Shown one piece after another: positions 52,901-57,259 of a stretch of 64,000 nucleotides of DNA. How positions within the stretch are numbered: the stretch's first letter is position 1; each line of letters opens with the position of its first letter. The stretch is from CAZCTC01 sp964501335. GTDB taxonomy: Bacteria; Chloroflexota; Anaerolineae; B4-G1; SLSP01. Both the position numbers and the translations under genes were made by a program. The stretch is from positions 1 to 64,000 of the forward strand of contig CAZCTC010000034.1 in the NCBI GenBank assembly GCA_964501335.1, given 5' to 3'. The notes below the pieces were generated by a model. That model was not told the origin of the DNA. It searched no databases and saw only the letters and a program-made list of their open reading frames with translations.

Positions 52901-55131
52901 ACGGCGAGTTCCAGGGCGGAGAGGTCGATGACCAGTTGCCCGGCGCCGTTCACGACAGGGGTTACCTCTCCGCTGTAATCGACGCCGTTGATCGTGAGGA
53001 TCAGCGAGCCGGTCACGTATTGCAGATAGGTAGGGCCGGGCAGGGCGCCGCTGCCGATGGGCGTGCCGAGGGCTTCCGTGAAGATCGAGCCGGCCCAGGT
53101 GATGGTCTGGCTGTTGGTGATATTGAAGTTGCGGGAGATGGTGAGATCGCCGGCTCCGCAGACTTCGGTCGAGCCGGAGGAGGTGTCGCCGATGGAGACC
53201 CCTTCGTTGTTCTGGATGATGGTCGTGACCGAGTCATCGTCATAGAGGCGGGCGCAGCCGGGGCAGATGGGATCGGCGCCGGCGCGGATGAAGTTATTGA
53301 CGCGCTGGCTGGCTCCGCAGACGCCGCCGGTGGTGGTGATGGCCTGGACCACATAAGTAAGCGTTTCGGAGTAGGTGCCGGGGGTGGCCGGCGGGTCATA
53401 GGTCCATGTGATGTACTGGCCGGAGGCGATGGTGCTGCCGGCACTGGCGGCGATGGGGCCGATGACCGTAAATTCAGCGGGGATGATATCTGTGACGAGG
53501 ATGGTGCCGCTGATGTTTTGCTGGTTGTCACCCCAGAGGGTGACGCTGTAAGTGAAGACATCGCCCACATTGACGGCGGCCGGGCCGATTTTCTCGATGT
53601 AAAGGGTAGGCTGGCCGTCCTGAGCGTAGTTGTAGTTTAAGACCGCGGGGGTGCCGGTGAAGGGAGCGGAGCTGCAGACATCGTTATAAAGCGGGGTGAA
53701 GGCTACCGTGCCGGTGCCGGCGGTACAGAGTCCAGCCGGCGGACGGATCTGGAAGGTGAGGGTAAGGGGCCCGCTCGCTCCGGCAACGGTGCCGGTAGGG
53801 CTGCCGGCCGTGTAGCTGAAGATGCCGGTGGCGGGGAAATATTGCCAGCCGCTGCTGACCGTGCCGGTGAGCAGTTGCCAGAAGGGATCGGATTCAAAAG
53901 TGGAGTCGATGCGGAAGTTTCCTGCCGGCCCGCCCGGATTGGCGACGGTGAGCGTTACTGTCCGGGTGATCGGGTTACAGTAGGGTTCGGTGATGGGGGT
54001 GGAGACACTTAAATTGACCTGGGGGACCGTGGGGGCAAAGAGAATGCTGGCGGTTGTGGTCAAGGGGTTGGTGATCGTGGCATCGCCGGCCTGATTGCCG
54101 CAGAGCCAGGCGCCCTGAGCGATGTTGGTGAAGTTACAGGCCTGGACCTGACCGACGACGGTGAAGGTCTGGATCTGATTGATGCCGAGCGAGGTGATCA
54201 CGGCCGAGGGGACCAGGTCACCGCCGGGCTGGCTGAGGTTAATGCCGCCGGTATCGGTGACGACGGCATTGTAGAGAACGCCGAGGCCGGTATTCTGGAC
54301 CGTGACCTGCCAGGTGATGGGTTTGCCGAAGTCAGGAGCCCCCAGAGATTGCAGGGCGGGAATCTTTTTGATGACCATGTTGCCGCGGCCGGTGGTGATG
54401 TTGAGGCCGCTGGCGTTATCTTCCGTGGATGGAAGCGTAGCGTTGGCATTGTAGCGGAGATGAATGCGCATCATCTGGCCGGACTGGGCGTTACAGGCGG
54501 CGCGCAGGCGGAAGTTGAGAGTGATGACCCCGCCGGGTCCGAGGCTTTGCGTGACCGTGGGGGTCCAGGTGATGAGGCCGGCGGTGGAGAGGGCGGTTAC
54601 CGGAATGTTGCCGGAGGAACCGGTGAGGAGGCTGCCGTTATCGTAGGTGAAGTAGGTCGGGAAATCGGCAGAGAGAAAGTAGTTGTAAGCGGTCAGCGTG
54701 GAATTATTGCGGATGACGGCGGTGTAGAGTTCCCCTCCGGCGATGGGGCTGCCCAGGCTGGCGACGGCCGGTCCGGTAATCTGGATGGGCAGGAGGGAGA
54801 GGGGGATATCGAGGCCTTTGGGACGAGCTGCCGGGGCCGGTTGGGCCGCAGCCGGATCGGCCGCAGCTGGTTGGTACCAGGATGGAAGCAAGGAATCGGT
54901 GGGGGCCAGAGATTTTTCTGCCATCCAGCCGGGCAACAGGCTGGCAGAGGGGGGGGTGTCCATCCAGGCCGGGAGGAATCCTGCTGCGGCGGCCGTCATC
55001 GCGGCGGCCGGAAGTGGTTGTTCCGAGGCGGCGTAGGCGGGAAGGGGAAGGGCATTGAGCAGGATTGCCAACACGGTTATTAAGCGTATGGCATCTAACA
55101 GAAATTTACGGGCAGTTGGGGCAGTGTGCAT
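37999..55131 (-). CDS. Giant secreted DUF11-repeat protein (5710 residues)
   Basis: One uninterrupted frame of 17.1 kb. A signal peptide ends near residue 34 (PLPAYAAS). The body is a chain of beta-sandwich DUF11 domains (signatures LTYTLxWxVTGNEPADNVTISDT and xVVTLVVQVxxPLYSGT). Residues about 3627-5210 hold 13 tandem units of about 121 residues; most carry a Cys pair in SCAGGxxC that may form a disulfide. Two islands break the pattern: a LamG-like sugar-binding fold (about 2120-2300, LLEDSFNRASTTPPTGW to HFDDVFVTRLE) and a DOMON/CBM9-like region (about 2510-2710, DNDNYYFAYTVNGDI). A fibronectin-III-like domain (ATAMEVDNFGFRILRS) precedes the C-terminus IFLPLILREK. The expected role is a long surface fibre or adhesin; this is inferred. 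GAGG lies about 8 bases before the ATG. No sortase motif is at its end. Confidence 0.93.
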   Translation of the reverse strand: MHTAPTARKFLLDAIRLITVLAILLNALPLPAYAASEQPLPAAAMTAAAAGFLPAWMDTPPSASLLPGWMAEKSLAPTDSLLPSWYQPAAADPAAAQPAPAARPKGLDIPLSLLPIQITGPAVASLGSPIAGGELYTAVIRNNSTLTAYNYFLSADFPTYFTYDNGSLLTGSSGNIPVTALSTAGLITWTPTVTQSLGPGGVITLNFRLRAACNAQSGQMMRIHLRYNANATLPSTEDNASGLNITTGRGNMVIKKIPALQSLGAPDFGKPITWQVTVQNTGLGVLYNAVVTDTGGINLSQPGGDLVPSAVITSLGINQIQTFTVVGQVQACNFTNIAQGAWLCGNQAGDATITNPLTTTASILFAPTVPQVNLSVSTPITEPYCNPITRTVTLTVANPGGPAGNFRIDSTFESDPFWQLLTGTVSSGWQYFPATGIFSYTAGSPTGTVAGASGPLTLTFQIRPPAGLCTAGTGTVAFTPLYNDVCSSAPFTGTPAVLNYNYAQDGQPTLYIEKIGPAAVNVGDVFTYSVTLWGDNQQNISGTILVTDIIPAEFTVIGPIAASAGSTIASGQYITWTYDPPATPGTYSETLTYVVQAITTTGGVCGASQRVNNFIRAGADPICPGCARLYDDDSVTTIIQNNEGVSIGDTSSGSTEVCGAGDLTISRNFNITNSQTITWAGSIFTEALGTPIGSGALPGPTYLQYVTGSLILTINGVDYSGEVTPVVNGAGQLVIDLSALELAVPAVPTQNVTLIFTYTAHIPEGILSGAVDLYFYDWAQLYMPGISDQQACAANLAFNQALNLHIGRGDLSVNLAPAVLDRCGTNTVTLTLNDNTPGRYTDHEVVTFTASSEEIRSARDFVTGGSLPDISGIAIDIDDDIGGGRGIITFTFDTAFNQEGNGTIQFLIDLGCTGGADWHSGITYQSLCGLTHNANNTLAHAYRSAGLILFATPIRYTVRQKTVLWKFFVTNNGNAPAASVVVTNYLTGLAVTGYQASAGVSLSGTLPITTPTSAVFTITDLQPGEMRVVTVTAEVLVCAPLYVNLEARQDCFGESCTNPQARVDFDTPDPYLLTNNGETADLPMCDIGEVVFTTKNASADVSLYELTITETLRGLLPVAGAPFTMSIYDENQQLVVQTTAFTPVQTYVGPDLLLIWRVADAPAQVITWFQELPPLYVIRIQVPVRTDCTPPATPQSYASATALGPCGHPLGYTEDAVTLRTLQPDMTILKEGAVAGGSFGKRVYAEPGDTIVWRITVLNRLTDRSYVAHNVVLSDTWPYNFEFVTASTNFTPTILPASRTITWAIGDMLPGFPEVFYITGTVGMSDTSCSPQTQNLTQLKFGCDNGCASSLTPIDTADLGSQPDLQLILDPTPINICSGDIPMTIRNYGVDAYSTTFTLTVPLGYVYDSIVSADLAPTTIFTNPSQPRFYWDTIPGRPDLTNPYELNLVVRLRNSGAAGAACPTANGLPLSGTLQYENHPVCISAGPFYTNTAINLNVQQPVISLFKSPHNQTADVGNPVTWTIVMTNIGTGPTGSILITDVAGTNYGSLTATVGSDGAVPVIAGNQITWLVTLPLTVNQVWTATVYATMLPVGVNLNQVTATAFCSVGCDSAQATSHAHTTLLQQFGKYPKVQTGTIGSLVVFTYTAALPDTDALYEGTTFTDSLPTGLGYIDSHLEYDIDTDNTNQHFISNTPTLSPTFLQTGDIVWALGDLSGTVLVNAVITAFIRDIPANQSGVSVTNRLTMTYVDDTTSYIYTDTARVDIVQPTLVINKMVNTSTGGVTNLDGSTWLTYTILITNTGTSPAYDVMVTDTLPSGISVTALFGGDARSNPIQGPGILTWTVTPMSETLFGTNNPLILTYTARISGTAPNISLTNRVSATWTSQPGNPYPGQERVYPVISDTETITTAPIVFTKAVMPVSGNPATPLRIGDIVTYTLAVTVPAGLTIPWPFMYDDLPAGIRYVVNTFQTASTMGFIAPDPLAAGASFDSNPNGVAGSPSATNPRVGTSQTFSPAREALEWWLDPFNNSTNAGPGYFTATFQAQLTGIDLTGAVIWTDPQTINTLNNVAQLYWNNQNSGAYNSTLPTQNLNSNVNSYVGQPLLHINKTYTTPLGCSATLLEDSFNRASTTPPTGWTAAAGTWNQNATPGYAQQSVAAAGATLLVNNTAVPDDFSYSAMIHATDSASSRGLVFHYTDNTHYYRAILHQNDPAGTYNIVLEKVNAGTTIIGTFVVTPQIDRWYHMEARYERGRIRIFIDGQQIIDYTDATPLAAGRVGFYANACGANTCHFDDVFVTRLETSGCYIGANDLVTYTLTISNQASMPAYDIVISDVLPSELTYITSTLVSAPAGTALTTFPTPGTGGTITWTANYLSGTSPLANNYTNQTTMKIQVVARVTAGLTANVRFSNQVFLPYYDSQPGAGPTPSPISSGTDADQRVYSDGSHSAALQTGSGTLSKTVIFAPPPTATLGTLVTYTLIVPSQLLSVSLYNVVVTDTLDPRLYIETMTVAFSGTPAIDGIVEPLYGLPLASDPTGDGNGNAVMDLGDLYVTQDNDNYYFAYTVNGDIAAADWGKYAIYIDTTNDGNGGTYDAWTRNVNALAPHRPEYAIYTFVDVLPYDPGDSQIHHWNGTIWDGSVPADAVAYNVTGGRSTIEYRIAKSKLGNPKTFWAEVWSTGGPMSDNAQDTINAPADDWNAVNWTATSNLAVSTPSRIAGYLWNGQRITATLNAIPYGTQALITVTARISHTWPNAAGDANSGDVITNIASMTSTTTPVTTSNTVSTVVGEPDIQLIKTLAGSSSNPAGVDGLAWLTYTIRLTNTGTSPAYSLHITDAVPSGISITALFGGDARSNPVVGPGILTWTLNTLSNVAPGNSVMLTYTARVSEALAASLLTNTVDLLYTSLTETIPGVRPYTETASAVTATTNLTMVKSTTPITLRVGDQVTYNLVYTIPAGLIGMGGTSYLGDYLPMGIWYITNSETLAWTPGVVPVSVTGRTVSVAGGSQVITWSFGNPITSLITAPTVITLSFVAQAVGLRIDDLTPVFTGTTLHTISNTGTLTDRGTIVATSTVTNAVIQPNLTIDKDSVPLSGTVIGAGQLITYTLTVTNSGHGPAYDMVISDTLPAGMTYVTSTIGSSAPPTIAFTSAPAVSATGPISWVVTPLWGTDWNGGAPGTFVITMVAQVANTIIAGSRITNTAALPYYDSQPGTGPGPFTPTERVYTDGTDYVFHLTVLPSLTKTVVPATATLGSRITYVVRLPSPIITAALSQVTVTDLLPPYLVLESLTDGPDGITATNGNAFTVTYALIPAGEERVITVTGILSSGLGSTAGQVITNIAVLTHATGATITPPAIFTVTEPSLVLVKNSTPPASTTVGAGTAVTYSLNLTNSAAITSSPAYDIIVTDTIPSGMRAAGPTLIQITRNGTPVAGTDYAWAFNAGNGQLTITFVPTFTLDPGAGLFIQYFVLIDNNIGAGVALTNQAQTTWSSLPGATPGDRTYGPITDTTTLTTGWPIFSMVKTAATSPITAGDQLTYNIAVTNTGPVNATGIVVTDTVPLSTTYVSCEPGGCTNAGNIVTWTLGTLAPGASTVVTLVVQVATPLYSGTQIVNTGWLTSTQGVTGTSTVTTPVISNHYLDITKTAALTQVAAGGLLTYTLAWTVSGNEPAANVTLSDTLPANTSFITCAGGTGCGNTAGTVLWTLGTVTPTDSGIVTLVVQIASPLYNGTTITNGVLITDSSGLTDTDEITTPVFSSHNIAVTKTTALTQVAAGGLLTYTLVWGVTGNEPAANVTLSDTLPANTTYVSCAGGLTCTLTGSLVEWTMGTLSPTASGVVTLVVQVATPLYNGTPITNGVLITDSSGLTDTDEITLPVFSSHALAITKTTALTQVAPGELLTYTLAWDVTGNEPADNVTISDTIPANTTYVSCAGGTGCSESGGLVLWTLGTVSPTASNVVTLVVRPAAILYNGTIITNGVLITDSSGLTDTDQLTLPVFASHALAITKTTDLTQVNPGDTIIYTLTWGVTGNEPADNVTLSDTVPLSTTYVGCGGGITCTLTGGTVYWTLGTVSPTASGAVTLAVQAASILYSGTQIVNGVLITDSSGLTDTDSVTLPVVAYHAIAVNKTTALTEVAAGGLLTYTLTWAVTGNEPADNVTLSDTLPANTSFITCAGGTGCGNTAGTVLWTLGTVTPTDSGIVTLVVQIASPLYNGTTITNGVLITDSSGLTDTDEITTPVFSSHNIAVTKTTALTQVAAGGLLTYTLVWGVTGNEPAANVTLSDTLPANTTYVSCAGGLTCTLTGSLVEWTMGTLSPTASGVVTLVVQVATPLYNGTPITNGVLITDSSGLTDTDEITLPVFSSHALAITKTAALTQVNAGDPLTYTLAWDITGNEPADNVTISDTIPTYATYLSCAGGLTCTLNGNIVEWTFGTISPTASGVVTLVILVNTPLYSGTLIVNGAGITDSTHLTDTDRITTPVLSSHAIAITKTIAVTKVAAGDFLTYTLTWDVTGNEPADNLVISDTTPTSTTFWSAIPVPAMAPTVGSAGTVNWYLGTIDPVTSNSVTMVVRIDSPILTDTTLLNSVIIHDNTNLTDTDSVTVIVVPDTHVVAITKTAALNPVTAGELLTYTLQWGVTGDGLADELTISDTTPAGTTFWSAIPTPNNAPPVGSTGVVNWNLGLVSPITSNIVTMIVRVDAPVYSGTQIYNTVSITDFTNITDTDQNTVTVYSNHGLVVTKTSVLTQVAAGGLLTYTLNYEITGTEPANNVTISDTVPTNTVYVSCAGGVSCSESGGLVIWNLGNIDPPYTRSVTLVVQVASPLYSGTQILNGVLITDSTGLTDTDQLTTPVFSDHTLAITKTAALTQVAPGDILTYTLAWGLTGNEPADNVTISDTVPANAVYLSCAGGLTCTESSGLVLWDLGTLSPTASGVVTLIVQIATPLYSGTQIYNRALITDSTNITGTDQITTPVVASHTLGITKTAALTEVAAGDYLTYTLEWGLTGNEPADNLTISDTLPVNAAYVSCAGGLSCTLNGNTVYWSLGTVSPTASGVVTLIVQIASPLYSGTQILNGAVITDSTNITASDQITTPVISSHALAITKTTAQLSAPIGELITYTLEWGVTGNEPADNVTISDTTPISTTFWAASPAPTSAPAVGAAGTVLWNLGTVSPTASGIVTLVVRVDSALVSGTLVVNQTIITDSTNLTDTDAVTLPATATANVVIVKSLSHDPVIVGTTLTYTLVYTNEGPSGADNVVVTDMLPAEVTYNGAVPAPTSGPNPLVWNLGTLAAGMTGTINITVTVSPSTTAPFSNNAVISTTTPNDRPDDNTSTVSSTVLIPALEISKEATPTVIVPGMPITYIVRITNTGQVTFSPLVLTDTLPPELHYVVGSGQPADPDIYTPTLVWQNLGTLPPGAITQVTFMVTSTPGALGLFINYVTTTGAFSGGIITETASVPTVVQDPAVLVEKKLIGYDRDIVYPNYLTFTIQITNVGLSTLDVLPMIDIYDPYNLSFVSAQPQPEEPQDDGQLVWYDLTGPAPYGFNRNMAPGDTFLVTTVFTIAHDITTTVNTVVISDGTDTFSNIALPVTSTATITNAPTAVDLLYFQAIGQPGSVRLEWATAMEVDNFGFRILRSTEANPTLASEIVFIPSLCQGNLCGAEYAYTDTMALPNLTYYYWLVDIDNYGNETLHEPGTAQSTPIERNYLIFLPLILREK
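42104..42657 (-). repeat. 554-bp segment identical to 43556-44109
   Basis: Base-by-base reading shows no difference from the other copy. It covers the end of repeat unit 5 and most of unit 6. The two copies are 1452 bp apart, four repeat units. Confidence 0.88.
43556..44109 (-). repeat. 554-bp segment identical to 42104-42657
   Basis: It covers the end of unit 1 and most of unit 2. Neighbouring units differ at many positions, so the identity is recent. Confidence 0.88.
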
Positions 55132-55263
55132 AGTGATTCCTCTTTCTGATAAAAAATTAACAGATAATAGATCGCAGGTTTTCGTTCAATGTTTTTATTG
55201 GTTGTTATTCCGACGAAAAGCTTTTTATTTGCCGGTATTATGATGAGCCTTTTTGAGACACGC

Positions 55264-55293
55264 GAAAACAAGGGTCTTTTTCCCTTGTTTTTC
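55264..55293. terminator. Hairpin between giant gene and redoxin gene
   Basis: GAAAACAAGGG and CCCTTGTTTTTC pair around TCTTTTT. It lies past the 3' end of the minus-strand redoxin gene and may be its distal terminator. Confidence 0.4.
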
Positions 55294-55349
55294 AGGACCG
55301 ATATTCAACTGATCTACCCGTGGGGTTGGCCCATGGCCGGCTTTTTACG

Positions 55350-55513
55350 CCCCGCAGCCGGCACTTCCCAGGTAACAAACGACGCGCGGGATGCTACGCG
55401 ATAGAGAGAGTTTTATTGTGTTTTTGCGCGCATTCTGATGCGCGCAAAAACACGGGCTTTTCCCGATCTGTACAGGCTTTTTTCTCCTGCATTTCTCAGG
55501 CCAATCGCACAGG
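55350..55513 (+). repeat. Dispersed palindromic element (copy 10)
   Basis: CGCCCCGCAGCCGGCACTT, GTAACAAACGACGCGCGGG, AGAGAGAGTTTTATTG, hairpin 55418-55453 (16-bp perfect arms, GTGTTTTTGCGCGCAT, loop TCTG), GGGCTTTTCCCGATC, TTTTTTCTCCTGCATTTC and CCAATCGCACAGG. It accounts for most of the 55132-55527 gap. Confidence 0.8.
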
Positions 55514-55527
55514 ATGCAATGGTAGTG

Positions 55528-56634
55528 TTAAGGCGAAGTCTGCTCCAGGAGTTGGGCAATATAGTTATCAAGGTCTGCCGGTTGAAGTTCCCCGATATGG
55601 CGGGTGACGATGCGACCTGTAGCATCAAGGAAGTAAGTTGTGGGGTAACCGGGGAGCTGGTAAGAACCGGCCGTGCTGCCATCGAGATCAAGCAGGATTG
55701 GATAGGGGATTTGATGGGCGCTGACGTAAGTTTGGGCTGTTGGGATATCTTCGCGGACATTGATGCCGATGAAATTGATGCCGAGATCCTGGTAGCGGTT
55801 GAAGCCATCGATCAGGATCGGGGTTTGGGCCTGACAGTGGCTGCACCAGGAGACCCAGAAACTGATCACCGTGGGGTGGCCCTGCATGTCGGTCCAGGTG
55901 AGCGGGGGGCCTTGAGGATTATCGAGACGAGAAAGGGAGAAATCAGGGGCGACCTGGCCGGTTTCAATGCCGCGATTCGCGATTTGGATCGGGGGAGTGT
56001 CTGCCGTGGTTGGAGTGGCGGTAGGAGAAGGATTGGGAGGGGGGGTAGGCGAGGGAAGCGTGGTTGGAGTGGGGAGCGTTTGAGCTACAGGAATGCCGGC
56101 CCGGGTCTGGAGCTGAGCCAGGTATTGAGCGACGGTTAAGCCCTGGGCCTGGGACTGAGCGGCGGCGAAATTCTGTGCCGTGAGGAGTTCGCCGAAACAG
56201 GAGGTGAACTCTTGAGGGGAGATGCCGGCCTTGTTTAAGGCGGCATCAAGCTTTTCCTGGGATTGGCCTTGAGCCGCGAGGAATTGTTGAAGCGCTTCTG
56301 CGGTTTCGGCTTCGCTGACCGTGAAGCCGGCTTTGCGGGCGGCCTGGAGAACAAGTTGCTTATTGATTAATTGTTGGAGCGCTGTTGCATCGTTGTCGAT
56401 CGGCGTTCCGGTTAATTCGGACATTACCTTGTTGATTGCCTGAGCCCGGGAAAAGTCAGATTGTTGTAAGGGTTCTTCATTGATCCAGGTGATGGTGGGA
56501 TCATCGGGATCAACCGGCACCTGTTCTTCGGTGCCGGCCGGCGTTGTCGGGGTAAAGGTTAGAAGGGCGAGACTCCCTCCTATCAAAAGTAGCCCGATAA
56601 CGAAGGCAAATAAGAGACGGTTAAAAGGTTTCAT
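55528..56634 (-). CDS. Membrane-anchored SurA_N-like domain fused to TlpA/ResA thioredoxin
   Basis: A 368-residue protein. One helix (8-27) anchors it facing outward. Residues about 45-180 resemble the N-terminal helical chaperone part of SurA/PrsA foldases (INEEPLQQSDFSRAQ, LQQLINKQLVLQAARKAG, VSEAETAEALQQFL) but no parvulin domain follows. A Pro/Thr/Ser linker (about 185-213) leads to a TlpA-type redoxin with WCSHC (Cys264, 267), cis-Pro in LPGYPTTYFLD and the usual APDFSL start. The expected role is thiol-disulfide control of exported proteins, with the SurA-like part holding unfolded clients; that link is inference. The start lies 12 bases after the stop of the upstream small surface protein, so both are co-transcribed. 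The Cys-rich giant protein upstream could be a client. Confidence 0.85.
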   Translation of the reverse strand: MKPFNRLLFAFVIGLLLIGGSLALLTFTPTTPAGTEEQVPVDPDDPTITWINEEPLQQSDFSRAQAINKVMSELTGTPIDNDATALQQLINKQLVLQAARKAGFTVSEAETAEALQQFLAAQGQSQEKLDAALNKAGISPQEFTSCFGELLTAQNFAAAQSQAQGLTVAQYLAQLQTRAGIPVAQTLPTPTTLPSPTPPPNPSPTATPTTADTPPIQIANRGIETGQVAPDFSLSRLDNPQGPPLTWTDMQGHPTVISFWVSWCSHCQAQTPILIDGFNRYQDLGINFIGINVREDIPTAQTYVSAHQIPYPILLDLDGSTAGSYQLPGYPTTYFLDATGRIVTRHIGELQPADLDNYIAQLLEQTSP

Positions 56635-56646
56635 GCAGGCTGGCTT

Positions 56647-57024
56647 TCAATGAGATGTGCGGCGGGGACGTGAAATCCACATAGCCGCCGGAAGTCCGAT
56701 CAAAATTAACATCAACAGCATGCCAAAGGCCGGCGAGGTCTGGTCATTGCCGGATTGAGGCAGCATGATCGGGCGCGGGGTGGGTGTTATGGATGGCGTG
56801 GGCGTATTTTCAGAACCCGGTTGTTCGGACGGCGGTTGAGAGATGGCCGTCGCGGTAGGGGTAGGGGTTTCGGTCGGCGTTGGCGTCGGCGTAGGGGTTT
56901 CCGTGGGGGTGGGAGTCGGCGTGATACCGGCCAGGACCGGGGAAGTTTTTCCCATTCCCAGAAAGAGGACAGCGCAGCCAAGCGCGATTATGATTAAAAG
57001 TTTGAAAGATTTTTGGGTCATCAT
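56647..57024 (-). CDS. Small secreted Thr/Pro-rich protein with LPxTG-like anchor signal
   Basis: A 125-residue protein made of a signal peptide (1-32, SPVLAG), a Pro-Thr repeat segment (TPTPTETPTPTP, about 35-83) and a C-terminal sorting signal: LPQSG (88-92), hydrophobic helix (99-117) and basic tail RPRR. LPQSG departs from the LPxTG consensus at Thr, but the three-part layout is right for sortase anchoring. No folded domain is present, so it may be a stalk or a wall linker. No sortase gene is in the window. It is the first gene of a pair with the redoxin gene. The upstream region (57025-57259) is AT-rich with a TATAAT box at 57097-57102 on the minus strand as a possible promoter. Confidence 0.7.
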   Translation of the reverse strand: MMTQKSFKLLIIIALGCAVLFLGMGKTSPVLAGITPTPTPTETPTPTPTPTETPTPTATAISQPPSEQPGSENTPTPSITPTPRPIMLPQSGNDQTSPAFGMLLMLILIGLPAAMWISRPRRTSH

Positions 57025-57259
57025 TGCCGGGTCCTTTCGTTGCTAATTATGAAAGCTACATATCATCCCGCGAGGTCAATTCAATATTTGGGCATTATTA
57101 TACAGGTGTTTGTTGAGATTGTGGAAAGTAAGAATCTATTTTACGGTAAAGGTTAATTTCTTTTGTATTGGTTTAACTGTACTAAAACGAACCCAACTCC
57201 ACCTTTTACAGCATATCACAACTTTATATTTACTTTGTTGGAATTGCGTAGCAATTGTG

